Assembly (NCBI RefSeq): GCF_905175375.1
Contig: NZ_CAJIMS010000001.1
Location: 1,674,001-1,738,000, forward strand
Direction of reading: 5' to 3'
DNA length: 64,000 nucleotides
From: Chryseobacterium aquaeductus
GTDB taxonomy: Bacteria > Bacteroidota > Bacteroidia > Flavobacteriales > Weeksellaceae
Under the pieces are notes generated by a model, which saw nothing but the letters and a program-made list of their open reading frames with translations, ran no database searches and was not told where the DNA came from. Position 1 is the first letter of the stretch. Each line of letters starts with the position of its first letter. Below are positions 8,886-17,198 of the stretch, in pieces. A program made the translations under genes and the position numbers.

Positions 8886-11800
8886 ATGAAAAAAATATTA
8901 ATCCCGATCAGTGCGATATTCATCGCAGGCTTCTCGCAAGCCCAGCTGACCAATACAGAAAACTATGTACAGACCAGAGTGTATCTTGAGCCTGTAACCA
9001 CATCAAGTTCCACCGCAAAACAAGTACAAACCGTACAATACATTGACGGTTTGGGAAGACCAAAACAGGTCGTGAACGTAAAAGCATCACCTACAGGAAA
9101 AGATGTTGTTAGCCATATCGAATATGATGGCTTTGGAAGACAGGTAAAAGACTTTCTTCCCGTTCCGCAATCCGGAACGATGAATGGTGCGATTGTTCCC
9201 AATCCGCTTGCGAATGCAACACAGCCAACCCTCTACGGTTCGGAGAAAATATATTCCGAAAAGATTCTCGAAAACTCACCTTTAGACCGGGTTTTCGAGC
9301 AAAAACAAGTGGGAAATTCGTGGAGCAACAAACCCGTAAAGTTTGAATATGATGCCAACAGCGTTGCAGATGCTGTTAAAAAATATACCACAACGACTAC
9401 TTGGGTAAGCGGAGCTACAAATTCTGTTCTCACACAGACTGCCAATTACGGATTGGCACAACTTTACAAAAACACCGTGATTGATGAAGACGGGAACAAA
9501 ACCATAGAGTTCAAAAACGGAGAAGGACAGACAGTACTCGTAAGAAAGATGTTGGATGGTACAAACAGCGCAGATACTTATTATGTTTACAACGAATACA
9601 ATCAATTGGCGTATGTAATTCCACCCTTAGCTGTTGCAGCAAATTCTATCAATGAAACAACACTAATTAACCTCTGCTACCAATATAAATATGATGGCAG
9701 AAATCGTTTGGTAGAAAAGAAGCTTCCCGGAAAAGGATGGGAATATATGGTGTATGATAAACAGGATCGTTTGGTGGCAACACAAGATGCCAATCTTGCA
9801 TCGAACGGACAATGGCTTTTTACCAAATATGACAAATTTGGAAGGGTAATCTATACCGGATTGGCAGAATTGGGAAGCCGAAACTCAGCACAGACAAATC
9901 TTGATAACCTTTCAGGAACAGCTGCGCCTAACAACGAAGCCAAAAGCACATCTTCGTTCAACCACAGTGGGATGGATATTTACTATAGCAATTCGGCATT
10001 TCCCACGAATATTATAAAAATTCTGTCCGTCAATTACTACGACACCTATCCCACAGGAAGTCCGGCAATTCCTACCCAAGTTTTGGGGCAGAATGTTTTA
10101 CCGCAAGATGCCCAAAATTCCAACATCAGTACCAAAAGTTTACCTGTAGCTTCGTATGTGAAAAACATAGAAGATGATAACTGGACGAAAAACTACACTT
10201 GGTATGATACCAAAGGAAGGGCGATCGGTTCGCACAGCATCAATCATTTGGGAGGATTTACCAAAACGGAATCTGAGCTGGATTTCGCAGGGGTAGTGAA
10301 GAAAACAAATACTTACCACAGCAGAAGTTCTCAAAGTACTGAGGTTACCGTAAAAGAGAATTTTACTTATGACCCACAAAATAGGTTAGTCACGCATACC
10401 CATCAGGTTAACGGCAATCCTGTAGAAATTTTAGCTGAAAACACATACAACGAGCTCGGACAATTAATATACAAAAACATAGGAGGCGGTCTGCAAAGTG
10501 CAGAATATGACTACAACATCCGTGGATGGATGACGGGAATCAATAAAAACAATCTATCTCCAAACGGAATGGGAAGTAAATTATTTGCGTATGACATCCG
10601 GTACGAAAACCCTACAGAATCAGGTATTTCCCATACCAAATTTAATGGGAATATCTCTGAGGTTAACTGGATGGTGAGTAGCAACCAAACCCACAAAAGA
10701 TATGTTTACAATTATGATAAACTAAACCGTCTTACGGCAGCTATATTCCTTAATCCTAACTCTACCACGCCACTCAATCACATGAATGACGAGATTGTGG
10801 ATTATGATTTAAACGGGAATATTACTTATCTTATGAGAAATGCAGCTCCATTCGCTGGTACTACTCCCGATATGATCGACGATCTAATCTACACTTACAA
10901 CGGAAACCAACTCTTACAAATACAGGATGATAGCAACAACCCTACGGGCTATGAAGGCGGCGGAGGATGGATTGATTATGATGCCAACGGAAATATGCTC
11001 AATATGCCGGATAAGCAAATTAATCAGATCGGTTATAATTTTCTAAATCTTCCTAACGCACTAAAAATTGAAGACTCTAAGAAAAAACTTTTTCATCTTT
11101 ATCGTGCAGACGGTTCTAAGCTTAAAAAGATATTTAACTATTTGAAGGATGATGGCAATAACTTTACCACCGTTACAGAATACTTAGACGGTTTTCAGTA
11201 CCTTACGACAATGGGTACCAAGCCCAACGACATAGATCCTATGGAATTTGCCTACGAGCAGGAAGCATTCCTTGAGCAGATATTGGAGGAAAAACCCACG
11301 ACAGCACTTCAGTTTTTTCCTACTGCAGAAGGATTTTATGATTATGAAAATAATCAGTATATTTACCAGTATAAGGATCATTTGGGGAATGCTCGTGTAA
11401 GCTACAAAAAAGGTGTAAACGGTTTAGCGGAAATCACTGATCAGAATGACTATTATCCTTTCGGGATGAATATTCCGAGGGAAGAAAAGGCGATATTTGG
11501 GGTAGCAAGCTTGTACAATTATAAGTACAACGGGAAGGAGTTGCAGGAGACCGGAATGTATGACTATGGCGCAAGATTTTATATGCCGGATATTGGAAGA
11601 TGGGGTGTTGTAGATCCGTTGGCGGAAAAAATGACTCGTCATAGTCCTTTCAATTATGCGTTTAATAATCCTATAATGTTTATCGACCCGGATGGTCGAG
11701 AAGGAGAAGATTGGTTTACAAATCGTTTTGATCAAATGGAATTTAGAGATGATATAAAAAGCCAACAAGATTTAGATGACAAAGGAATACAAGGCTCGTA

Positions 11801-12434
11801 TGTAGGTGCAAGCGATAAGCAAGGAGATACAACCTATGCAGCTGATGGATACGTTTACGATGATTCTGCAAATGGAGGTGGAACTCCAATAGCTAATGGA
11901 AGAGTTACAGATATTGAAGGCGTTACTATATATTCATCAGGTGCTATTGCTCAAAGAAATATTAATGCTGCACGTGAGCGTTTAGGCGCAGCCGAAGCTG
12001 CAATGTTTGGAAAATATGCTATGGGTTTTAGTGTTGGTTATTCTTTAAATAACATAAGTTATGATTTGTCTTTAGCTTTTAATTTTGGGACAGGACAAGC
12101 TAGAATATTTGGAACTAATTCATTGACTACGGGTAGTTCGAATGGTGTAAATTTAAAACTTTTTCAGATGAATGCCTATGGTAAAAATGCAGATGGCAGC
12201 GCATACACAAATGTGTTTGAAGGTGCTACAGGGAGTTCTGCGGAGGTTTCAGGTGCTGTTGGATTAGGAGGAGCGAAAGCATGGAGTATAGATTCTAAAA
12301 CAGGAGCGAGATCTCCCTTAGGAACTGTCATGAGATCAATTAATTTGGGAGTAAATTATGATGTAGGAGCATCAGTTGGTGACACTAAAGATTTAACTCC
12401 AGCATTTAACAGATTATCTAATCCTAAATTTTAA
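8886..12434 (+). CDS. RHS repeat-associated core protein with unidentified C-terminal tip (unit A)
   Basis: This 1182-residue protein has a Sec signal peptide (MKKILIPISAIFIAGFSQAQ) and a DUF6443-like start (~22-140; VQTVQYIDGLGRPKQVV). Many YD repeats follow (e.g. KYDGRNRLVEKKLPG). The RHS core comes next: [39 protein letters not shown] (~876-917), then IDPDG (~932). In RHS toxins the polymorphic effector tip begins just after this. Here the tip is residues ~937-1182, Gly/Ala/Ser-rich with a hydrophobic patch (FGKYAMGFSVGYSLNN) and repeated beta-like stretches; I recognise no catalytic motif. The core is nearly identical to the unit B gene (26458-29991) while the tip is unrelated. A short lipoprotein gene follows 34 bases downstream. 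It has no T9SS sorting domain of its own, so export may depend on the two upstream proteins (inference). Confidence 0.85.
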   Translation: MKKILIPISAIFIAGFSQAQLTNTENYVQTRVYLEPVTTSSSTAKQVQTVQYIDGLGRPKQVVNVKASPTGKDVVSHIEYDGFGRQVKDFLPVPQSGTMNGAIVPNPLANATQPTLYGSEKIYSEKILENSPLDRVFEQKQVGNSWSNKPVKFEYDANSVADAVKKYTTTTTWVSGATNSVLTQTANYGLAQLYKNTVIDEDGNKTIEFKNGEGQTVLVRKMLDGTNSADTYYVYNEYNQLAYVIPPLAVAANSINETTLINLCYQYKYDGRNRLVEKKLPGKGWEYMVYDKQDRLVATQDANLASNGQWLFTKYDKFGRVIYTGLAELGSRNSAQTNLDNLSGTAAPNNEAKSTSSFNHSGMDIYYSNSAFPTNIIKILSVNYYDTYPTGSPAIPTQVLGQNVLPQDAQNSNISTKSLPVASYVKNIEDDNWTKNYTWYDTKGRAIGSHSINHLGGFTKTESELDFAGVVKKTNTYHSRSSQSTEVTVKENFTYDPQNRLVTHTHQVNGNPVEILAENTYNELGQLIYKNIGGGLQSAEYDYNIRGWMTGINKNNLSPNGMGSKLFAYDIRYENPTESGISHTKFNGNISEVNWMVSSNQTHKRYVYNYDKLNRLTAAIFLNPNSTTPLNHMNDEIVDYDLNGNITYLMRNAAPFAGTTPDMIDDLIYTYNGNQLLQIQDDSNNPTGYEGGGGWIDYDANGNMLNMPDKQINQIGYNFLNLPNALKIEDSKKKLFHLYRADGSKLKKIFNYLKDDGNNFTTVTEYLDGFQYLTTMGTKPNDIDPMEFAYEQEAFLEQILEEKPTTALQFFPTAEGFYDYENNQYIYQYKDHLGNARVSYKKGVNGLAEITDQNDYYPFGMNIPREEKAIFGVASLYNYKYNGKELQETGMYDYGARFYMPDIGRWGVVDPLAEKMTRHSPFNYAFNNPIMFIDPDGREGEDWFTNRFDQMEFRDDIKSQQDLDDKGIQGSYVGASDKQGDTTYAADGYVYDDSANGGGTPIANGRVTDIEGVTIYSSGAIAQRNINAARERLGAAEAAMFGKYAMGFSVGYSLNNISYDLSLAFNFGTGQARIFGTNSLTTGSSNGVNLKLFQMNAYGKNADGSAYTNVFEGATGSSAEVSGAVGLGGAKAWSIDSKTGARSPLGTVMRSINLGVNYDVGASVGDTKDLTPAFNRLSNPKF

Positions 12435-12468
12435 ATTAAGACATAATTCACAAATTCCTTAGAAAACG

Positions 12469-12795
12469 ATGAAACAACTTATAGGATTCTTTACTTTATT
12501 TTATATATACTCATGTGCTAACTGTAAGGAATATACAAAAGGAAACGCAGAGGAAGAATGCTTTATTGTAGTAGAAACTCTTCCAACACCTAATACGGTT
12601 TTTTTTAAAATAAATGGACATGATCCAATTACTCAAAAGCAAAAGACTTGTGAAAGTGATAGAAGGTGGTGGAATCAATATAATAATGAAATTGAGTTAG
12701 GAGATACTATTATAAAGAAAAAAGGAGAACTAACTTTTAATATTCATAAAAAAGATACAGTAATCAGTCATGAGTGGCAATGCTATGAAAACTAA
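12469..12795 (+). CDS. Small lipoprotein, candidate immunity partner of the unit A RHS tip
   Basis: The 108-residue product has a lipoprotein signal with lipobox IYSC (Cys ~16), then a Cys- and Trp-containing domain ending near HEWQCYEN. No family recognised. It follows the RHS tip by 34 bases on the same strand and precedes a strong terminator. Each of the four RHS tips in this window is followed by a different small lipoprotein or membrane protein, the position where immunity genes lie in polymorphic toxin loci. The immunity role is inference. Confidence 0.6.
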   Translation: MKQLIGFFTLFYIYSCANCKEYTKGNAEEECFIVVETLPTPNTVFFKINGHDPITQKQKTCESDRRWWNQYNNEIELGDTIIKKKGELTFNIHKKDTVISHEWQCYEN

Positions 12796-12834
12796 AAAAA
12801 TAAGAGCAACTAAATTGGTTGCTCTTATTTTTTT
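12794..12834. terminator. Bidirectional Rho-independent terminator
   Basis: AAATAAGAGCAAC and GTTGCTCTTATTT pair around a short loop, with A residues on the left and seven T residues on the right. It serves the plus-strand lipoprotein gene and the converging minus-strand gene. Confidence 0.85.
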
Positions 12835-13262
12835 GGAACAACATCAAAGTCCAATCTATATGCTATTATTTTAATTGTGTCATTCTCTTTTTGCATTTTG
12901 AAATGCTCTTTCGTTTGAATAGAGTCTCTTGTAACGAGATATGACAGTTCATATTTTGAGATAGGATTAGAGCCTTCGATTATTTGTGTCCAAGAGTTTA
13001 TGAGTTCATAATTTTTAACCTTTCCAAACTCAATGTTCGTATCATCAAGAATTTGTTTAAACTTTTCTTTACCTACTTCATCAAAAAAACGTATACTAAA
13101 AAGTTTAAATGTTTCGTGGTGGTTGTTCTCTTGCATAAGGAAGTAAAATCGATCTGTCACTTTTTTAGCATCCTCTTTATCTGACTCTCTATTTTCATAA
13201 GTTTTATCGAAACTACAGCCTATAAAAAGAAAAGAAATTAATATTAGAATGTACATTTTCAT
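12825..13262 (-). CDS. Lipoprotein of unknown function, translationally coupled to the Xre regulator (unit A only)
   Basis: The 145-residue product has a lipoprotein signal (MKMYILILISFLFIGC, Cys 16). The mature domain (AKKVTDRFYFLMQENNHHETFKLF...FGKVKNYELINSW) is reminiscent of small mixed alpha/beta DUF4019- or DUF3887-like secreted domains, but I cannot assign it. Its ATG overlaps the TGA of the upstream regulator gene (ATGA), so the two probably form an operon. Unit B has no counterpart; there the regulator gene runs straight into a terminator. That makes this gene part of the variable, not the conserved, portion. Confidence 0.65.
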   Translation of the reverse strand: MKMYILILISFLFIGCSFDKTYENRESDKEDAKKVTDRFYFLMQENNHHETFKLFSIRFFDEVGKEKFKQILDDTNIEFGKVKNYELINSWTQIIEGSNPISKYELSYLVTRDSIQTKEHFKMQKENDTIKIIAYRLDFDVVPKK

Positions 13263-13627
13263 AATGCAGCTACATTTTTATTAAAGAAGTCTTTAAATTT
13301 TTTGGTAGTAAGCATTTTGTCGATGATTTTGAAGACGGTGCTTTTATCTTCTTCGTCGAGCTGCTGAATGAGTTCCATTTGTTCGAGAGTTGATTTATCT
13401 TCAATTACAATCTCTTTAGGAATTATATTTTCATTGTAATTGATAATCTGATCTGTGGTAAGATTAAAAAGTTTAGCCATTTTACTAAGTTCCGAAACCG
13501 TAAGTTCTCTTAATCCTTTTTCAATTTTGGAGTAAGTAGATTTATCTACGCCAATGTGCAAAGCGACTTCCTTTTGCATAAGGTTCTGCTTCTCACGTAT
13601 CGTTTTAATGTTGTTTGCTAAATCCAT
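13259..13627 (-). CDS. Xre-family HTH transcriptional regulator (copy A)
   Basis: In this 122-residue protein the N-terminal HTH_3/Xre domain covers ~5-60 (IKTIREKQNLMQKEVALHIG, DKSTYSKIEKG). A C-terminal helical region (STLEQMELIQQLDEEDKSTVFKIIDKML) resembles the dimerisation end of phage-type repressors. It is divergently transcribed from the primase gene. The shared intergenic region contains promoters both ways and inverted repeats, so autoregulation and control of the primase-recombinase operon are likely (inference). The gene is identical to copy B (30632-30997) except the C-terminal ~20 residues and some silent changes near them. The minus-strand promoter places the transcript start at or almost at the ATG. 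Confidence 0.85.
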   Translation of the reverse strand: MDLANNIKTIREKQNLMQKEVALHIGVDKSTYSKIEKGLRELTVSELSKMAKLFNLTTDQIINYNENIIPKEIVIEDKSTLEQMELIQQLDEEDKSTVFKIIDKMLTTKKFKDFFNKNVAAL

Positions 13628-13631
13628 AAAA

Positions 13632-13662
13632 CAAAAGTAGAAATAAAATACACTATTTGCAA
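13632..13662 (-). promoter_or_regulatory. Promoter of the Xre gene, probably giving a (near-)leaderless mRNA
   Basis: Read on the minus strand: TTG (13662-13660), 20 bases, then TACTTTTG (13639-13632), a perfect match to the Bacteroidetes -33/-7 layout. Only four bases separate the -7 element from the ATG. A near-palindrome (TATTTGCAATA) overlaps the -33 box and could be an operator. Confidence 0.65.
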
Positions 13663-13685
13663 TATGTGGAAAATTAATAAACTAT

Positions 13686-13720
13686 TTAGTTGCTTTTAAG
13701 TAAACTAATAAGTATTTTTG
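13686..13720 (+). promoter_or_regulatory. Promoter and probable Xre operator for the primase-recombinase operon
   Basis: TTG at 13690-13692, 20 bases, then TATTTTTG at 13713-13720 match the Bacteroidetes consensus; expected start is ~27 bases before the ATG at 13754. The inverted repeat TTAGTT-N11-AACTAA (13686-13708) overlaps the -33 box and spacer, a good place for a repressor. The identical arrangement is at 31056-31090. Confidence 0.65.
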
Positions 13721-13753
13721 TAGTAGAAAAATTAGCAACAAATATTTTCTTCT

Positions 13754-16177
13754 ATGGAAATCTCCGCAATCAAAGAACGTTTAAGTTTATCCGAAGTCCT
13801 GAAGCATTACAACTTACAGCCTAAAAACAATATGCTCAGATGTTTTATGCATGATGATAAAACGGCAAGTCTTCAGGTGAATTTAGAAAAGAACTTTTAC
13901 AAATGCCATGCTTGCGGAAAGACGGGAGACGTCATCCAGTTTATAGAAGATTACGAGACTTCGACAGGCTCAGTCTTGTCAAAACACGAAGCGATCAAGA
14001 AAGCTACGCTTTTGGTTGATGGTTCTCGGTTGTCGGTTGATGGTAAAAAGCCAACAACCAACAACAATACAAGAGGTACTGCGGAGAACCTTGGGCGGAC
14101 TAATTTCTTAGGAGAAAGGTCTGCCCTTTTTTTAGAAAATACGTTCAGTTATTTTAGAAAAGCTTTGTACTGTTCCAATCCTGCAAAACAATATATCGAG
14201 AAAAGAAATTTAGACAACTCTATTTTAGAAATTGGTTACAACAGTGGTCAGTTCCATCACGGAGAAAGAAAAAGCGAAGAATTAATAAGAAATGCTTTAG
14301 AAGTTGGTTTATTATTAGATAAAGGATTAACCTATACAAATTACAGAAAAACAGGTGAAACCGACAAAGGAGGTTCGCCGAACGAAGAGAGGCAAAAAGG
14401 CTACAGTATTTTTGCAAATAAATGTATTGTTTTTCCTTTGAAGAATAAAGAAAACGAAATTGTAAGCTTTTATTTTAGAAGTATTCTTTATCCTTCACCT
14501 TTGGGAGGGAGAAACGATGGGGCGAAACATTTTTACTTAAAAAACCGCAGAGGAATTTATCCGGGATATCCGAAATCAGACACTAAAAAACTGATATTAA
14601 CAGAAGCAATTATAGATTGTGCAAGTTTACTTCAGATAAAAGAAATTAGAGACAATTACAGTCTTATAAGTTGTTTTGGAACGAATGGACTGAATGAAGA
14701 GATTTTAACAGCAATAAAAGATCTTCCGGAACTCGAAGAAATTATCTTTTGTTTTGACCAGGATAAAGCAGGAAAAACGGCAGTAGAAAAGTATTCCAAA
14801 GAATTTAAAATTTATAATCCAAAATTTAAAATCTCCACCGTCGAATTGCCGAATAATGATGTAAACGAGACTTTGCAGTTACACAGCGAAGAAATATTTG
14901 CAGAATTACTGAATAATCGAAAAGATGTTTTTCTTTCAACTGAAGAAAAGAAAGTTGAAAAAATCACAGTTACAGAAGAAAAAAATCTGCGAAAATCTGT
15001 GCAATCTGTGGGACTCTTCGGCTACGCTCAGAGTGACAGCATTGACTTTTTACAACAAAAAGATTTACTTCAGAACCTGAATCAATTAATTGAAAAAGCA
15101 GGAATCATCGGCGAAGAAAACAGTAGACTTCTACTCTTTTTAATCACAATTAGCTACTTCAACAAAAGCCCATTGCACGGAATTGTACAAGGCTCAAGCG
15201 GAAGCGGGAAAACACATATTATTAGTAGGATTGCGGATTTAATGCCACAGGAAGACGTACTGAGATTTACAAGAATTACAGAATCCAGTTTGTATAATTG
15301 GGGAGAATTTGATCTGTTCGGGAAAATCATCATTATAGAAGACTTAGACGGTTTAAAGGAAGATGCGTTGTATGCGCTGAGAGAATTAATATCCAATCAA
15401 ATATTAAGCAGTTTAACGAGTATTAAAGACAAAAAAGGAAATAATAAATCGACCAACAAAATCGTAAAAGGTCAGTTCAGTTCTTTGTCTGCAACAACGA
15501 AAGGAGAATTGTATGAGGACAATATGAATCGGAGTTTTATCATTGCTATTAATGAAAGCGAGGAACAGACGGAGAAAATAATATCTTATCAGAACCGCAG
15601 AAATGCCGGAGAAGTCGACAAAAGCGAAGAACAAAAAGCGATAAACTTTATACAGAAAATCGTCAGAAACCTAAAGCATTACGAAGTAATTAATCCGTTT
15701 GCAACACAAATACAATTGCCAAATAATGTGAAAAATAAGAGACGTTTAAATGAAATGTTTCAAAGTATTATAAAGCAAATTACATTAATCCATCAGTTCC
15801 AAAGAGAAGTTAAAAACGGTTTTTTGGTAACAGAAATTGAAGATATTGAGAATGCAGTTGAGATATTATTCGAGAGTATTATTTTAAAGATTGATGAATT
15901 GGACGGAAGTCTGAGACAGTTTTTTGAGAAACTGAAGAAAGCATTTAAAGAAGAAAGTTTCACAAGGTTTGATGCAATGGAAGTTACAGGATTTAAGAAA
16001 ACGCAATTACAGTTCTACCTGAACGATTTAGTTAGATTGGAATATTTAAAACAAATCGGTTTTGCAAACAAAGGATTTAAGTATAAAATATCTTATAGTG
16101 ATAATATTCAGAAAGTTAGAAAGGATTTAAAAGAAGCTTTTAACAAGCAGTTAGAAGAGCTAAAGAAGAAAAAATAA
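13754..16177 (+). CDS. CHC2 zinc-finger/Toprim primase fused to a P-loop ATPase (copy A)
   Basis: Domains of the 807-residue protein, in order: a CHC2 primase zinc finger with Cys30, His33, Cys51 and Cys54 (LRCFMHDD...YKCHACGKTGD); a Toprim domain (~278-345) with the acidic Glu284 (ILTEAIID) and Asp335/Asp337 (CFDQDKAG); and an AAA-type ATPase with Walker A GSSGSGKT (480-487) and Walker B IIIIED (525-530). A winged-helix-like end follows (~735-790). This layout fits a primase-helicase used by phages, satellites and mobile elements for initiating replication. It heads an operon with two tyrosine recombinases. Several short dispersed repeats sit in frame in its linkers (13959-13973, 14014-14067, 14983-15038), between rather than within the domains. 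The protein is identical to that at 31124-33547. Confidence 0.85.
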   Translation: MEISAIKERLSLSEVLKHYNLQPKNNMLRCFMHDDKTASLQVNLEKNFYKCHACGKTGDVIQFIEDYETSTGSVLSKHEAIKKATLLVDGSRLSVDGKKPTTNNNTRGTAENLGRTNFLGERSALFLENTFSYFRKALYCSNPAKQYIEKRNLDNSILEIGYNSGQFHHGERKSEELIRNALEVGLLLDKGLTYTNYRKTGETDKGGSPNEERQKGYSIFANKCIVFPLKNKENEIVSFYFRSILYPSPLGGRNDGAKHFYLKNRRGIYPGYPKSDTKKLILTEAIIDCASLLQIKEIRDNYSLISCFGTNGLNEEILTAIKDLPELEEIIFCFDQDKAGKTAVEKYSKEFKIYNPKFKISTVELPNNDVNETLQLHSEEIFAELLNNRKDVFLSTEEKKVEKITVTEEKNLRKSVQSVGLFGYAQSDSIDFLQQKDLLQNLNQLIEKAGIIGEENSRLLLFLITISYFNKSPLHGIVQGSSGSGKTHIISRIADLMPQEDVLRFTRITESSLYNWGEFDLFGKIIIIEDLDGLKEDALYALRELISNQILSSLTSIKDKKGNNKSTNKIVKGQFSSLSATTKGELYEDNMNRSFIIAINESEEQTEKIISYQNRRNAGEVDKSEEQKAINFIQKIVRNLKHYEVINPFATQIQLPNNVKNKRRLNEMFQSIIKQITLIHQFQREVKNGFLVTEIEDIENAVEILFESIILKIDELDGSLRQFFEKLKKAFKEESFTRFDAMEVTGFKKTQLQFYLNDLVRLEYLKQIGFANKGFKYKISYSDNIQKVRKDLKEAFNKQLEELKKKK
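14014..14067 (+). repeat. Dispersed repeat family 2 inside the primase gene
   Basis: GGTTGATGGTTCTCGGTTG-type sequence (reverse complement of the CAACCGACAACC unit) runs into CCAACAACCAACAAC in forward orientation, and is read as VDGSRLSVDGKKPTTNNN. It falls in the linker between the zinc finger and the Toprim region. Confidence 0.6.
14983..15038 (+). repeat. Two dispersed repeats in tandem inside the primase gene
   Basis: The first 30 bases (AAATCTGCGAAAATCTGTG...) closely match an intergenic sequence upstream of rnpA at 50594-50622. Directly after it comes CTCTTCGGCTACGCTCAGAG, of the same '...CGCTCAG...' type as family 1. Together they read KNLRKSVQSVGLFGYAQSDS, in the linker just before the ATPase domain. 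Confidence 0.65.
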
Positions 16178-16178
16178 A

Positions 16179-16286
16179 TTGCCAGTGCGGCTACGCACCG
16201 AACACAAGCGAACGCCAAACGGAAGCAAAACGAACGCTAGATTACTGGCAAAGCACGATGAATAAAGGAAAGTTGGCTAGCGTTCG
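16179..16286. repeat. Nested perfect inverted repeats between primase and recombinase genes (copy A)
   Basis: Three perfect hairpins lie in 108 bases: TTGCCAGT (16179-16186) with ACTGGCAA (16244-16251); GTGCG-GCTA-CGCAC within it; and CGAACGCTAG (16231-16240) with CTAGCGTTCG (16277-16286). The first and last pairs interlock, so they are alternative or pseudoknot-like structures. The motif TTACTGGCAAA recurs downstream of the second recombinase (18274). It could be a recombination site, a folded ssDNA or RNA element, or attenuation control of the recombinase genes. Confidence 0.6.
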
Positions 16287-16368
16287 GAAAAACACAAAAT
16301 ATTGAGTAAGCAAAACCATCATAGATGAAATACGAAGTATTCACGAACACCATAAAAAATAATAAACA

Positions 16369-17172
16369 GTGAGTAATGAAACAATCTTACCATTTAGAAA
16401 AGAATTACAGAATTTAGGATATTGCAAAACGGTTATAAACTCCTATCCAAAGCAGATTGAAAAGTTTTTGAAATATACCCGGAAAGAAAATTTTGAAGTA
16501 CAAAGCAAAGACATTTTAGATTATTACACTTATCTGAAAACGATCATAAGTCCAAGAACCAAAAGACATTTAAGCGACAATTATCTTCACACTATTTTAC
16601 TGTCAATCAAACTTTACTTCGATTATTTGCAAAGAACCGGAACAATAAAAATAAGTCCTTATCAGCTAAAAATAAAAGCTCCGAAATCAGAAGAAAGAAA
16701 AGTATTTACCAAAGAAGAAGTCATAAAATTATATGCAAAAAGCAACAGATTACAGACGATAATATTACACCTATGTTATGCGTGCGGATTACGAAGAAAT
16801 GAAGCAACAGAGCTAAATACAAAAGATATAGACTTAGAAAATTGTTTGCTATATATCAAGAAAGGAAAAGGTAAAAAAAGAAGAGTAATACCATTTACAA
16901 AACAGGTTCAGAAAGACATAGAATTTTTTCTTTCAACTGAAAATAAGACTGAAAATTTATTGAATATTACAGCAATCAGAATCTATTATGAATTTACAAA
17001 ACTGTTAAAGAAAACAGGATTAGAAAACAAAGGATTTACACTTCATTGTTTACGTCACACAATTGCAACGCAGTTATTAGAGCAAGGAATGGAGCTTGAA
17101 AAAGTGAGGGATTTTTTAGGACACGAATATTTAGGAACTACACAGATTTATACAAGAATCAATACAATGTAA
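16369..17172 (+). CDS. Tyrosine recombinase, XerC/D-like, complete catalytic set (copy A)
   Basis: In this 267-residue protein the N-terminal SAM-like core-binding domain is ~5-95 and the catalytic domain ~110-267. Catalytic residues visible: Arg142 (CGLRRNE), Lys in GKGKKRR (~166-172), His226 and Arg229 (HCLRH), His252 (LGHEYLGTTQ) and Tyr261 (IYTRI). The best start is GTG at 16369, just after an A-rich leader. It ends with only a few residues after the nucleophile, as in short Xer-type enzymes. It lies between the hairpin region and a second, degenerate recombinase (26-base gap), and is probably in one operon with the primase. Identical to 33739-34542. Confidence 0.9.
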   Translation: MSNETILPFRKELQNLGYCKTVINSYPKQIEKFLKYTRKENFEVQSKDILDYYTYLKTIISPRTKRHLSDNYLHTILLSIKLYFDYLQRTGTIKISPYQLKIKAPKSEERKVFTKEEVIKLYAKSNRLQTIILHLCYACGLRRNEATELNTKDIDLENCLLYIKKGKGKKRRVIPFTKQVQKDIEFFLSTENKTENLLNITAIRIYYEFTKLLKKTGLENKGFTLHCLRHTIATQLLEQGMELEKVRDFLGHEYLGTTQIYTRINTM

Positions 17173-17198
17173 CAATTTACCAATGTGAAAATGTAGCA

